Counted from the stretch's first letter, positions 51,155 to 61,033 are shown. The stretch: DNA of 64,000 nucleotides from Sphingomonas sp. CFBP 8760 (GCF_014841615.1 NZ_JACYUG010000002.1:1-64000); one strand, 5' to 3'. Notes: a model not told the origin generated them from the sequence alone. A program made the numbers and translations.

Positions 51155-53260
51155 TCATTCCTTGTCGGTGGAGGCGGCTTCGGCGATCAGCGAACGCGCC
51201 CTGTCGACGATGTTGTCGACGGTGAAGCCGAACTTGTCCTGAAGCTTGGCGAGCGGTGCGGAGGCGCCAAAGGTGGACATGGTGATCGTGTCGCCATGGC
51301 TGCCGACATAGCGGTCCCAGCCCATCGACCCGGCCATCTCGACCGCCAGCCGCGCCTTGACGGCGGGCGGCAGGACCGAGTCCCTGTATCCCTTGTCCTG
51401 CAACTCGAAACGATACCAGCTGGGCAGCGAGACGACGCGCGCCCTGGTGCCCGCCGCCGTCAGCTTTTCATAGGCATCGACCACCAGCGACAATTCGCTG
51501 CCCGTGGCGATCAGCACGACCTCCGGCTCGCCATCGCAATCGGCCAGCACATAGCCGCCCTTCCGCACGCCTTCGGCACTGGCATATTTGTCGCGATCGA
51601 GCGTCGGCAGCGCCTGACGGGAGAAGATCAGCGCCGCCGGGCGGCTCGCATCCTCCAGCACCGCGCGATAGGCCCATGCGACCTCGTTCGCATCGCCCGG
51701 CCGAATCACGTCAAGACCCGGGATCGCGCGCAGCGACGCCAGATGCTCGATCGGCTGGTGGGTCGGGCCGTCCTCGCCGACGCCGATCGAATCGTGGGTG
51801 AACACCCAGATCGCGCCGACCTCCATGATCGCCGACAGGCGGATCGGGGCGCGCATATAGTCGGCGAAGACGAGGAAGGTGGAGCCGTAGGCGCGCAGAT
51901 GCGACAACGCCATGCCGTTCACCACCCCGCCCATGCCGTGTTCCCGGACGCCGAAGTGGAAGTTGCGGCCGGCATAGTTGTTCGGTTCGAACGACGCCTC
52001 GTCCTTGATGTCGGTCTTGGTGGAGGGCGCGAGATCGGCTGAGCCGCCGATCAGCCACGGCACGCGCTTCGCCAGCGCATTCAGGACCTTGCCACCCGAA
52101 TCGCGACTGGCCAGACCCTTGGCATCGGCGGGGAACACCGGCACGTCGGCATCCCAGCCGGCGGGCAGTTCATCCTTCAGCATCGCATCGAGTTCGGCCC
52201 CCAATTCGGGATTGGCTTGGCGATAGCGGTCGACCATCGCGACCCATTCGTCACGCAGCGGCTTGCTGCGGTCGCCGATCGCCTTGCGGAACGCCCCGGC
52301 GACGCCATCCGGCACGTAGAAGCTCTTGTCCTCGGGCCAGCCATAGGCACGCTTGGTCAGGCGGACATTCTCCTCGCCCAGCGGCTCGCCATGCGCCTTC
52401 TCGCTGCCCGCCTTCGGGCTGCCCCAGCCGATCACCGAGTGGACGACGATGAAGGTCGGCCGGTCCGTGGTCTTGCGGAACGTCTCGATCGCGGCGGCGA
52501 TCGCGGCGGTGTCGTTCGCGTCGTCGACATGGATGACGTTCCAGCCATAGGCCTTGAAGCGCAGGCCGACATCCTCGTCGAACGCCAGATCGGTGCCGCC
52601 CTCGATTGAGATATGGTTGCTGTCGTAGATCCAGCAGAGGTTGGACAGTTTCAGATGACCGGCGATGCTCGCCGCCTCGGATGCGACGCCCTCCATCATG
52701 TCGCCGTCGCCGCACAGCGCGTAGACGTCGTGATCGAACACGGGGAAACCGTCGCGGTTGTAGCGCGCCGCGAGCGACCGCTCGGCGATCGCCATGCCCA
52801 CCGAATTGCTGCACCCGGCGCCCAGCGGGCCGGTGGTGGTCTCCACACCGGTGGTGTGGCGGTATTCGGGGTGGCCGGGGGTCTTGGAGGACAATTGCCG
52901 GAACTGTTCCAGATCGGCGAGGCTCAGCGCCTCTTGGCCGGTCTTGTTGCCATCGGCGTCGATCTCCTCGATCCCGGCGAGGTGGATCAGGCTGTAGAGC
53001 AGCATCGACGCATGGCCGACCGACAGGACGAAGCGGTCGCGATTGGGCCAGTCGGCATGGGCCGGATCGTAGCGCAAGAACTTCGACCACAAGGTATATC
53101 CGACCGGCGCCAGCGCCATCGGGGTGCCGGGATGGCCCGAATTGGCCTTCTGCACCGCATCCATCGACAGGGTACGGATGGTGTCGATCGCCAGTCTTTC
53201 GGGACTGCCGTCCTCGTGCAGGGCAGTGTCGACGGGCGTGGCAGTCTCGGTATCGGACAT
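51155..53260 (-). CDS. tkt: Transketolase
   Basis: A 701-residue ThDP enzyme. Domains: ThDP-pyrophosphate (GDGDMMEGVASEAAS), pyrimidine-binding (VREHGMGGVVNGMALS) and the C-terminal regulatory domain. HPGTPM and HASMLLYSLIHL are conserved in transketolase. It transfers two-carbon ketol units in the pentose phosphate pathway. The ATG at 53260 is preceded by GAGG 9 nt away; the other ATG at 53266 is closer than normal. Confidence 0.96.
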   Translation of the reverse strand: MSDTETATPVDTALHEDGSPERLAIDTIRTLSMDAVQKANSGHPGTPMALAPVGYTLWSKFLRYDPAHADWPNRDRFVLSVGHASMLLYSLIHLAGIEEIDADGNKTGQEALSLADLEQFRQLSSKTPGHPEYRHTTGVETTTGPLGAGCSNSVGMAIAERSLAARYNRDGFPVFDHDVYALCGDGDMMEGVASEAASIAGHLKLSNLCWIYDSNHISIEGGTDLAFDEDVGLRFKAYGWNVIHVDDANDTAAIAAAIETFRKTTDRPTFIVVHSVIGWGSPKAGSEKAHGEPLGEENVRLTKRAYGWPEDKSFYVPDGVAGAFRKAIGDRSKPLRDEWVAMVDRYRQANPELGAELDAMLKDELPAGWDADVPVFPADAKGLASRDSGGKVLNALAKRVPWLIGGSADLAPSTKTDIKDEASFEPNNYAGRNFHFGVREHGMGGVVNGMALSHLRAYGSTFLVFADYMRAPIRLSAIMEVGAIWVFTHDSIGVGEDGPTHQPIEHLASLRAIPGLDVIRPGDANEVAWAYRAVLEDASRPAALIFSRQALPTLDRDKYASAEGVRKGGYVLADCDGEPEVVLIATGSELSLVVDAYEKLTAAGTRARVVSLPSWYRFELQDKGYRDSVLPPAVKARLAVEMAGSMGWDRYVGSHGDTITMSTFGASAPLAKLQDKFGFTVDNIVDRARSLIAEAASTDKE

Positions 53261-53329
53261 GAACATGAGCCTCTATTGGTCGATGGTCGAACGCCTGTAC
53301 CGGCGGTCGGTTGCGCGGTGACGACGCCC

Positions 53330-54007
53330 CTAGCGGTTCGTCGGACGACGTTCCAGTCGCGTAACGGTTCCGGCGGCGGCGATATAGGCCGCGTCGACCT
53401 CGGTCAGGAACAGGCCATGGCCGAGCACGCCGGGGATGCCGGCGATCGTCGCGGCCAGCGCCGGCCACTCCTGTGCGACCGCTTGGCGGCAATCGAACAC
53501 CATGCCGCCATTGTCGGTACGATAGCGCCCCCCGTCACGCGGGACGACCGATGCGAATAAGGCGGTCAATTCCTGCGACACGAAGGCGGCACTGAACGGC
53601 AGCACCTCCACCGGGATCGCCGCCTTGCCGATCGCCGCCACCCGTTTGGAGCCGTCGGCGATCACGATCATGTGATCGCTGGCCGCCGCGACGATCTTCT
53701 CGCGCAGCATCGCCCCGCCCGCCCCCTTGATCGCGCGGCAGGCGTCGTCGATCTCGTCGGCGCCATCGATCGTCAGGTCGACGCGCGCGACATCGGCGAA
53801 ATCCCGCACCACGATCCCGAGCGACCGCGCGAGTGCCGCGCTGGCCGCCGACGTGGCGACCGTTTCGATCCGCAGTCCGGCCGCGGCGATGGCATGGATA
53901 GCATGGGCGGCGGTGGAACCCGTGCCCAGCCCCACCAGCATCCCGTCGCGTATCTCCCGCACCGCGGCCCCGGCCGCCATTCGCTTGTCGTCATCCGGAT
54001 CGGTCAT
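53330..54007 (-). CDS. rpiA: Ribose-5-phosphate isomerase A
   Basis: A 225-residue isomerase interconverting ribose-5-phosphate and ribulose-5-phosphate. Motifs are LVGLGTGSTAAHAI, DGADEIDD and KGAGGAMLREKI, the last with the catalytic Lys and Glu region. It is the first gene of the pentose phosphate cluster, 69 bp before tkt, and diverges from the RND efflux operon. Confidence 0.96.
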   Translation of the reverse strand: MTDPDDDKRMAAGAAVREIRDGMLVGLGTGSTAAHAIHAIAAAGLRIETVATSAASAALARSLGIVVRDFADVARVDLTIDGADEIDDACRAIKGAGGAMLREKIVAAASDHMIVIADGSKRVAAIGKAAIPVEVLPFSAAFVSQELTALFASVVPRDGGRYRTDNGGMVFDCRQAVAQEWPALAATIAGIPGVLGHGLFLTEVDAAYIAAAGTVTRLERRPTNR

Positions 54008-54131
54008 CGAAGGGGGAACGAGCCAGAACGCGATCCGTGCCCGCGCCCTGCCCCGTACCCGCACCCCGTCGTCCGGTCGGGGGTTGCAACCTTGGGCGAA
54101 CCCGCGCATTTTGCGATGGTTACGGGCGAAG

Positions 54132-54150
54132 GTCCGTCGAGCGAACGGAC
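54132..54150. repeat. Inverted repeat upstream of the RND operon
   Basis: GTCCGT and ACGGAC flank a 7-nt centre (CGAGCGA), with outer GATGGT and ACCATC copies on the two sides. It lies 42 bp before the preferred start of the fusion protein gene. Candidate operator; no repressor gene is adjacent. Confidence 0.35.
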
Positions 54151-54192
54151 AATACCATCTTGATTTTGAAGGACGTGCGGCCAGGCGCCGCG

Positions 54193-55383
54193 ATGATCGC
54201 GATCGGGCTGGCATTGTCGGTCACGGCATGTGGAGGCGGCGAGTCCGCCGATAAAGGCAAGAGCAAGGGCGGCGGCCAGCCGGGCCAGGGCACACCGCAG
54301 GTCGGCTTCGTTGCGGTCCAGCCGACCGAGGCGGCACTCGTCACCGAGTTGGCGGGTCGCGTCACCGCCTTCGAAAGCTCGGACGTGCGACCGCAGGTCA
54401 CCGGCCTGATCCGCCGCCGTTTCTTCACCGAGGGGACCTTCGTCCGTCAGGGACAGCCGCTCTACGAAATCGATCCCCGCCTGTACCGTGCCGCCGCCAA
54501 CGAAGCGCGCGCGAAGGTGGCGAGCGCCGAGGCCAATCGCGAGGCAACCCGCGTCCTCGCCGATCGCTACCGGCCGCTTGCGGAGATCGAGGCGATCTCC
54601 AAACAGGATTACACCAACGCGGTCGCGCAGGCCCGTCAGGCCGCCGCCGCCGTGGCACAGAGCCGGGCCGCGCTCGACACCGCGCAGATCAACCTGCGCT
54701 TCACCACCGTGCCCGCACCGATTTCCGGGCGGATCGGCCGCTCGCTGTTCACGGTCGGTGCGCTGGTATCGGCGACGCAGGCCGACCCCCTCGCCCAGAT
54801 CCAGCGGCTCGACCCGATCTTCATCGATATCCAGCAGAGCGCGGATGCGCTGCTGTCGTTGCGTCGCAGCCTGTCCGGGCAGGGCGTGGTGCCGACCACG
54901 GCACAGGTCCGCCTGAAACTGCCCGACGGCAGCGATTACGGACGGACCGGCACGATCGAGTTTTCCGAGGCGCTGGTCGATCCGACCACCGGCACCACGA
55001 CGCTGCGCGCCCGCTTCGCCAATCCGCAGAACGTGCTGCTGCCGGGCATGTTCGTCCGTGCCCGTTTCGCGCAGGCCATCAACCGCCGTGCCTTCCTCGT
55101 CCCCCAGCAGGGCGTCAGCCGCGATCCGCAGGGCAGCGCGACCGTGATCCTCGTCGGCCCCGGCAACAAGGCGGTGCAGAAGAAGGTGACGGCCGAACGG
55201 ACGCAGGGCGCCTATTGGGTCGTGACCGAGGGGCTGAACCCCGGCGACCGGGTGATCGTGCAGGGTCTGGGCAAGCTGCGCCCCGGCCAGTCGATCAAGC
55301 CCGTGCCCGCCGCGACGCCGCAACGCGTCGAGGCCCCGAAGCAGGACGGCGACCAGACCCAGAATCCGCAGAAGGCCGGCTGA
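54193..55383 (+). CDS. RND efflux periplasmic adaptor lipoprotein (AcrA/MexA family)
   Basis: A protein of about 396 residues with a lipoprotein signal (ALSVTAC, acyl Cys about residue 13), then biotinyl-lipoyl, alpha-hairpin (about residues 95-165) and beta-barrel domains. The motifs QVTGLIRRRFFTEGTFV and VPAPISGRIGRSLFTVGALV are typical of the adaptor. The start is uncertain: the ATG at 54193 gives a signal without basic residues; a TTG at 54166 (MKDVRPGAAM) would add Lys and Arg. It bridges the pump and the channel gene below. Confidence 0.93.
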   Translation: MIAIGLALSVTACGGGESADKGKSKGGGQPGQGTPQVGFVAVQPTEAALVTELAGRVTAFESSDVRPQVTGLIRRRFFTEGTFVRQGQPLYEIDPRLYRAAANEARAKVASAEANREATRVLADRYRPLAEIEAISKQDYTNAVAQARQAAAAVAQSRAALDTAQINLRFTTVPAPISGRIGRSLFTVGALVSATQADPLAQIQRLDPIFIDIQQSADALLSLRRSLSGQGVVPTTAQVRLKLPDGSDYGRTGTIEFSEALVDPTTGTTTLRARFANPQNVLLPGMFVRARFAQAINRRAFLVPQQGVSRDPQGSATVILVGPGNKAVQKKVTAERTQGAYWVVTEGLNPGDRVIVQGLGKLRPGQSIKPVPAATPQRVEAPKQDGDQTQNPQKAG

Positions 55384-55390
55384 CCGCATC

Positions 55391-58300
55391 ATGCTGAGCC
55401 GGATTTTCATCGATCGCCCCATCTTCGCATGGGTCATCGCGATCATCATCATGCTGGGCGGCGTCGGCGCGATGCTGAGCCTGCCGATCGCGCAATATCC
55501 CGACGTGGCCCCGCCGCAGGTCACGATCCGCGCCACCTATCCGGGCGCCAATGCCCAGACGTTGCAGAACGCGGTGACGCAGGTCGTCGAACAGACGCTG
55601 ACCGGGATCGACGGGCTGCTGTATTTCCAGTCGTCCTCGTCCAGCCGCGGATCGGTGACGATCACCTGCACCTTCGACAAGGGCGTCGATCCCGATATCG
55701 CGCAGGTGCAGGTCCAGAACCAGGTCCAGCAGTCGCTCGCCCGCCTGCCGCAGCAGGTGCAGCAGCAGGGGCTGATCGTCCGCAAGTCGAACCCCGACTT
55801 CCTGCTGATCGCCTCCGTCTACGATTCCACCGACCGGTCGACCAACCGCGACGTGTCGGATTACCTGACTTCGACGTTGCAGGACCCGCTGGGCCGGACC
55901 GAAGGGGTGGGCGACACCAACGTGTTCGGATCGCAATATGCGATGCGCATCTGGCTCGATCCGAACAAGCTCAACAGTTTCCAGCTGATGCCGGCGGACG
56001 TCATCACCGCGATCCAGAACCAGAACACCGAGGTCGCGGCCGGCGAGATCGGCGGCCAGCCGGCGGCGCCGAACCAGTATCTGAACGCCGTCGTCACCGC
56101 GCAGTCGCGGTTGCAGACGCCCGAGCAGTTCCGCAACATCATCGTCAAGACGCAAGGCAACGGCGCGGCGGTCAAGATCGCCGATGTGGGCTGGGTCGAG
56201 CTGGGCGCGGAAAGCTATGCCGCGATCAGCCGCGTCAACCAGCATCCCGGTGCCGGTATCGCGGTGCTGCTGGCGCCGGGCGCCGATGCGCTGAAGACCG
56301 CCGAACTGGTGAAGGCGCAGATCACGGAGACCGCCAAGAGCTTCCCGCCCGGCTACGAATACCGGTTCGTCAACGATTCCACCAACTTCATCAAGCTGTC
56401 GATCGAGGAGGTCGTGAAGACCCTGATCGAGGCGGTGATCCTGGTTGTGATCGTGATGTTCGTGTTCCTGCAGAGCTGGCGCGCGACGCTGATCCCGACG
56501 ATCGCGGTGCCGGTGGTACTGCTGGGCACGTTCGGCGTGTTCTATCTGGCGGGCTTCTCGATCAACACGCTGACGCTGTTCGGGCTGGTGCTGGCGATCG
56601 GCCTGCTGGTCGACGACGCGATCGTGGTGGTCGAGAATGTCGAGCGCCTGATGGAGGAGGACCCCAGCCTGACGCCGCGCGAGGCGACGATCCGGTCGAT
56701 GGACGAGATCACCGTCGCGCTGGTCGCGATCGCGCTGGTGCTGTCGGCGGTGTTCCTGCCGATGGCGTTCTTCGGCGGATCGACCGGCGTGATCTACCGC
56801 CAGTTCTCCGTCACCATCGTCGCGGCGATGATCCTGTCGGTGGTGGTCGCGCTGGTGCTGTCGCCGGCGCTGACCACGACCTTGCTCAAGCAGAAGCAGC
56901 ATGACGACAATGGCGACTCGGTGGAGGATGGCTGGCTCGGCCGCAAATTCCCCAGGGTCGCGCATTTCTTCGCCCGCGCCCGCGACAACTTCAACAACTG
57001 GTTCGATCGCACCTCGGACCGCTACGTCGATTCGATCAAGGCGATCGTGTCGCGCAAATGGCTGTTCCTGCTGATCTATGCCGGCGTCGTCACGCTGCTG
57101 GCGGTGCTGTTCCTGCGGATGCCGACCGGGTTCCTGCCCACCGAGGACCAGGGCATCGCGATCGTGCAGTTCCAGCTGCCCCCCGGTGCGACGCAGAACC
57201 GCACGTTCGAGGTGCAGCAGGAGGTCGAGAAATATTTCGTCGCCAGCGAGAAGGCCAACGTCCAGACTGTCTTCACGGTCAGCGGCGCGGGCGGCGGTGG
57301 CGCCAGCGGGCAGAACACCGGCCAGGGCTTCGTCGCGCTGCGTGACTGGGCGGAGCGGGAGGGCAAGGAGAACTCCGCCGATGCGATCACCGAGCGCGCC
57401 TCCGCCGCGTTCGAGGGGCTTCGCGATGCGCGGGTCTATGCGTTGCTGCCGCCGGCGGTTCGGGGGCTGGGCCAGTCCAACGGCTTCACGATCGAGTTCC
57501 AGAACACCGGCGGCATGTCGCCCGACCAGTTCGCCGCCGCGCGCGACAAGCTGCTCGCCGCCGCCGCCGCCGAGCCGACGCTGGCGGGCGTGCGCCTCAG
57601 CGAACTGCCCGACGTGCCGACCGTGAAGGTGAACGTCGATCCGCAGAAGCTGTCGACGCTGGGGCTGAACCAGGCGACGGTCAATTCGACGCTGTCGACC
57701 GCGTGGGGCGGCCAGTACGTCAACGACTTCCTCGATCGCGGGCGGGTGAAGCGCGTCTATGTGCAGGGCGATGCGAACTACCGCACCTCCCCCTCGGACC
57801 TGAACCAGTGGTTCGTGCGCGGATCGAACGGGCAGATGGCGCCGTTCACCTCGTTCGCGACGACCAGCTGGCAGAAGGCACCGGTGTCGCTGTCCCGGTT
57901 CAACGGCATCCCCAGCTACGAATTCCAGGGGCAGGCCGCGCCCGGCACCAGTTCCGGACAGGCGCTGGAGACGATGCGGCGGCTGGCCGGCGAGATACCG
58001 GGCACGTCGGTCGAACTGGCCGGGCTGTCCTATCAGGAGGCCGTGTCGTCGGGTCAGGCGCCGTTGCTCTACGGCCTGTCGATCCTCGTCGTGTTCCTGT
58101 GCCTTGCCGCGCTGTACGAAAGCTGGTCGATCCCGTTCGCGGTGCTGCTGGTCATCCCGCTGGGGCTGATCGGGGCGATCGCCTTCGTCACGCTGCGCGG
58201 GCTGACCAACGACGTCTATCTCCAGATCGGATTGCTGACGACGATGGGGCTGGCGGCGAAGAACGCGATCCTGATGATCGAGTTCGCCGAACAGGCGGAG

Positions 58301-58681
58301 AAGAACGGCGCGCGCGTGCTGGATGCCGCGTTGCAGGCCGCCAAGATCCGGCTGCGGCCGATCCTGATGACCTCGTTCGCGTTCATCTTCGGCGTGCTGC
58401 CGCTCGCCATCTCGACCGGCGCGGGGGCGAACAGCCGCATCGCGATCGGCACGGCGGTGATCGGCGGAATGCTGTCGGCGACGTTCCTCGCGATCTTCTA
58501 CATCCCGCTGTTCTTCGTCCTCGTCCGCCGCGGCGTGCGCGACGGCATCGCCAAGCTGCGCGGACGGCCGACCGGCTTCCGGGGCCAGGATTACGATGGC
58601 GGCCGGGGCGATGGCGACGAAGGCGGCCAGCCCTATGGCCCCAACCGCCCGCTCGGCCCGCCGCAGCGGGGGCAGGCATGA
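55391..58681 (+). CDS. RND multidrug efflux pump, HAE1 type (AcrB family)
   Basis: A 1096-residue inner-membrane proton/drug antiporter with twelve predicted transmembrane helices and two large periplasmic loops. FIDRPIFAWVIAIIIM opens the protein. The proton relay segment GLLVDDAIVVVENVERLM in TM4 has the paired Asp residues. The last 45 residues, after VRRGVRDG, form a long Gly/Asp-rich cytosolic tail. It begins 7 bp after the adaptor and overlaps the channel gene. Confidence 0.97.
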   Translation: MLSRIFIDRPIFAWVIAIIIMLGGVGAMLSLPIAQYPDVAPPQVTIRATYPGANAQTLQNAVTQVVEQTLTGIDGLLYFQSSSSSRGSVTITCTFDKGVDPDIAQVQVQNQVQQSLARLPQQVQQQGLIVRKSNPDFLLIASVYDSTDRSTNRDVSDYLTSTLQDPLGRTEGVGDTNVFGSQYAMRIWLDPNKLNSFQLMPADVITAIQNQNTEVAAGEIGGQPAAPNQYLNAVVTAQSRLQTPEQFRNIIVKTQGNGAAVKIADVGWVELGAESYAAISRVNQHPGAGIAVLLAPGADALKTAELVKAQITETAKSFPPGYEYRFVNDSTNFIKLSIEEVVKTLIEAVILVVIVMFVFLQSWRATLIPTIAVPVVLLGTFGVFYLAGFSINTLTLFGLVLAIGLLVDDAIVVVENVERLMEEDPSLTPREATIRSMDEITVALVAIALVLSAVFLPMAFFGGSTGVIYRQFSVTIVAAMILSVVVALVLSPALTTTLLKQKQHDDNGDSVEDGWLGRKFPRVAHFFARARDNFNNWFDRTSDRYVDSIKAIVSRKWLFLLIYAGVVTLLAVLFLRMPTGFLPTEDQGIAIVQFQLPPGATQNRTFEVQQEVEKYFVASEKANVQTVFTVSGAGGGGASGQNTGQGFVALRDWAEREGKENSADAITERASAAFEGLRDARVYALLPPAVRGLGQSNGFTIEFQNTGGMSPDQFAAARDKLLAAAAAEPTLAGVRLSELPDVPTVKVNVDPQKLSTLGLNQATVNSTLSTAWGGQYVNDFLDRGRVKRVYVQGDANYRTSPSDLNQWFVRGSNGQMAPFTSFATTSWQKAPVSLSRFNGIPSYEFQGQAAPGTSSGQALETMRRLAGEIPGTSVELAGLSYQEAVSSGQAPLLYGLSILVVFLCLAALYESWSIPFAVLLVIPLGLIGAIAFVTLRGLTNDVYLQIGLLTTMGLAAKNAILMIEFAEQAEKNGARVLDAALQAAKIRLRPILMTSFAFIFGVLPLAISTGAGANSRIAIGTAVIGGMLSATFLAIFYIPLFFVLVRRGVRDGIAKLRGRPTGFRGQDYDGGRGDGDEGGQPYGPNRPLGPPQRGQA

Positions 58682-60303
58682 TGCGTAACACCGTCCTCCT
58701 CGTCGCCATGACCGCGACCGCCCTGTCGGCCTGTTCGATGGCGCCGACCTATGTCCGCCCCGATCTGCCGGTGCCGGCATCCTGGCCGGTCGGCGACGCC
58801 TATCTGCGCCAGTCGGAGGCCAGCCTGCCGGCGATCACCTATCCGGCGGTCTTCACCGATCGCCGGCTTCAGCGCCTGATCGAGCAGGCGCTGGTCAACA
58901 ATCGCGACCTGCGCGTCGCCGCCGCCAATATCCAGGCGGCCCGCGCCCAATACCGTATCCAGCGCGCCGACCTGTTTCCGCAGATCGATGCCACCGGTCG
59001 CTATAGCTATCAGGGCGGCGGCAACGGCGCGTCGACCGTGGCGGGCGGCGGCACCGGAGCCGGGACCGGCGGCACGGGAACGGGGGGCACGGGGACCGGG
59101 ACGGGCGGCATCGGCGGTCCCGGGACGGGGGGCACCGGAGCCGGCGGCACGGGAACCGGCGGCACTGGCACGGGCGGCACCGTCGTCACCACGTCCTCGT
59201 CGCGAAGCGCATGGTCGGTGGGACTGGGGGTGACCTCGTTCGAGCTTGACCTGTTCGGCCGCATCCGCAGCCTGAGCCGCGCCGCGCTGGACCGGTATTT
59301 CAGCACCGAGGCCGCCGCGCGCACCGTCCGGTTGACGCTGGTCGGGGACATCGCCGACGCCTGGCTGGCCTATGCCGCGGACCAGAGCCTGTTGCGGATC
59401 GCGCAGGACACGGCATCGTCGGCCCAGCGATCGGTCGAGCTGACGCGTGCCCGCCTGCGTGGCGGCATCTCGCCCCGCACCGATCTGGCGCAGGCGATCC
59501 AGATCCTCGCCACGGCGGAGGCGGATCTGGCGCAGCAACGCACGCTGGTGGCGCAGGATATCAACGCCGTGCAGTTGCTGGTCGGTGCGCCGGTCGATGC
59601 CGCGCTGTTGCCCGCCACCATCGATCAGGCGGCCGTGACGATTGCGGCATTGCCGGCCGGGCTTGATTCGGGCGTGCTGCTGCGTCGGCCCGACGTGGTG
59701 CAGGCGGAATACGAACTGCGCGCCACCAATGCGGAGATCGGCGCGGCGCGCGCCGCGCTGTTCCCGCGCATCTCGCTGACCGGGCTGGTCGGCTTCGCCT
59801 CGACCGCCCTGTCGTCACTGTTCGACAACGGCGCCTTCACCTATTCGGTCGCGCCGTCGGTCGGCTATCCGATCTTCCAGGCGGGGGCCGCACGCGCCAA
59901 TGTGCGCTTCACCGAGGCGCAGCGCGACGCCGCGCTGGCCACGTATGAAAAGGCGATCCAGACCGCGTTTCAGGAAACCGCCGACGCACTCGCGCGACAG
60001 GGCACTATCGCCGATCAGGTGGCGGCCAATCGTCGCCTCGTCGCGGCGACGGCGGATACGCTGCAATTGACCGATGCGTCGTATCGGGGTGGCGTGACGC
60101 CGTTCCTCAACACGCTAGATGCGCAGCGATCGCTATACTCAGCGCAGCGGACGCTGGTCGCCACGCAACTGGAGGCGGCATCCAACCGGGTGACGCTCTA
60201 CCGCGTGCTGGGAGGCGATTCGTCGCTGGAAGCGACCGCGGACGGACCGAGACCGGTGACGCCCGTAGATGCCGTTCGACGGGAGCCGGGTCCCGCGCGA
60301 TAG
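58678..60303 (+). CDS. RND efflux outer-membrane channel lipoprotein (OprM/NodT type)
   Basis: A 541-residue TolC-family channel. A lipobox TALSAC gives an acylated Cys near residue 19. The duplicated coiled-coil layout is seen in ELDLFGRIRSLSRAALDRY and LRGGISPRTDLAQA in the first half and LRRPDVVQAEYELRATNAEIG with AYRGG-like repeats in the second. A Gly/Thr-rich stretch of about 45 residues interrupts the first beta hairpin (residues about 123-168), where OprM exposes a short surface loop. The start overlaps the pump stop (ATGA); the next ATG is equally possible. Confidence 0.94.
   Translation: MMRNTVLLVAMTATALSACSMAPTYVRPDLPVPASWPVGDAYLRQSEASLPAITYPAVFTDRRLQRLIEQALVNNRDLRVAAANIQAARAQYRIQRADLFPQIDATGRYSYQGGGNGASTVAGGGTGAGTGGTGTGGTGTGTGGIGGPGTGGTGAGGTGTGGTGTGGTVVTTSSSRSAWSVGLGVTSFELDLFGRIRSLSRAALDRYFSTEAAARTVRLTLVGDIADAWLAYAADQSLLRIAQDTASSAQRSVELTRARLRGGISPRTDLAQAIQILATAEADLAQQRTLVAQDINAVQLLVGAPVDAALLPATIDQAAVTIAALPAGLDSGVLLRRPDVVQAEYELRATNAEIGAARAALFPRISLTGLVGFASTALSSLFDNGAFTYSVAPSVGYPIFQAGAARANVRFTEAQRDAALATYEKAIQTAFQETADALARQGTIADQVAANRRLVAATADTLQLTDASYRGGVTPFLNTLDAQRSLYSAQRTLVATQLEAASNRVTLYRVLGGDSSLEATADGPRPVTPVDAVRREPGPAR
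59044..59181 (+). repeat. Gly/Thr-coding tandem repeat inside the channel gene
   Basis: A degenerate array of GGC/GGG-ACC/ACG units encoding Gly-Thr-Gly-type repeats, about 138 bp and a multiple of 3, in frame. Copies differ in codon use (acc, acg, aca, gca-like changes), which indicates an older array rather than a fresh slip. It can change length without breaking the frame. Confidence 0.8.
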
Positions 60304-60341
60304 ATCGCGGCACCCGGTTCGCCGGTCAATTCCTCAGCCCT

Positions 60342-60668
60342 TCAACCCTGGCGGAACGGCGCCACGGCGGTGCGGCCGAACTGCATGATGAGTTCGCTGA
60401 CCTCGCGTGCCTGCGCCATCGACCGGCTGCTCTGCTCGCGCAGGAACTCGCCCTGGATACGCATGACGTCGGCGATGTCCTTCGCCTCGGCGGCGGCGCG
60501 CATCGCGGCGAATGCCTCCCGCGTGTTGGTTTCGGCCTGCTCGATCATCTTGATGCCGATCGTCGAACCGTTGTCGGCGATCGCCCGGCCCGCTTCGCCC
60601 ATGCGTTCGGCACCGGCCCTCGCCGCGTCGCTGCCGGCCTTCGCTGCGTCGTTGATCGTATCGGCCAT
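60342..60668 (-). CDS. Phasin family protein
   Basis: A 108-residue amphipathic helical protein of the phasin 2 type, expected to coat polyhydroxyalkanoate granules or other hydrophobic surfaces. The segments KAGSDAARAGAERMGEAGR and EAFAAMRAAAEAKDIADVM show the Ala/Glu/Arg heptads, and EFLREQSSRSMAQAREVSE is typical. No PHA synthase is in the window. The ATG at 60668 sets the family length. It converges on the efflux channel gene. Confidence 0.85.
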   Translation of the reverse strand: MADTINDAAKAGSDAARAGAERMGEAGRAIADNGSTIGIKMIEQAETNTREAFAAMRAAAEAKDIADVMRIQGEFLREQSSRSMAQAREVSELIMQFGRTAVAPFRQG

Positions 60669-60773
60669 GTCCGTGTTCCTCCGTTGGATGGTCACTGACG
60701 CCGCCAACGCGCGGCGCGACCGGGCGATCCGCCAGATTGCGCGCCGGGATCGATGATCCCGCCGGCCGGCCGG

Positions 60774-60926
60774 TCAGGTGCCGTCGTGGTTCACCAGCAG
60801 GTGCTTCGCCTGTTCGACCAGGGCGGCCGCCACCCAGCAGTCCAGTTCCTCGGCCACCGCGATCAGTCGCTCGGCCAGCGCCGCAGCTTCCTCAACGCGA
60901 TCGATGCCGGCCCGTTCGTTCGTCAT
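60774..60926 (-). CDS. Small hypothetical helical protein
   Basis: A 50-residue, Ala/Glu-rich helical protein (IDRVEEAAALAERLIAVAEE, then CWVAAALVEQAKHLL). The ATG at 60926 has GGAG 9 nt upstream. I see no signal peptide and no family. It lies between the phasin and the tandem repeat. It may be a real small gene, as codon use is similar to its neighbours, but this is judged by eye only. Confidence 0.5.
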   Translation of the reverse strand: MTNERAGIDRVEEAAALAERLIAVAEELDCWVAAALVEQAKHLLVNHDGT

Positions 60927-61033
60927 GAAATCGATCTCCGCGCCGCTTTCGGTAGCCCGCCTGCCGCCACGGTCAACCATCGATCGGGCGTCACGGATCG
61001 CGATCTGTTCCGATGCAGGACGTATCGAGCCTG

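Noticed and set aside
55295..58780. A very long open frame on the minus strand opposite the efflux pump gene
   Set aside because: Its residues are dominated by Arg, His, Asp and Gln, it has no recognisable domain and it mirrors the codon bias of the real pump gene. Long antisense frames are usual in high-GC DNA.
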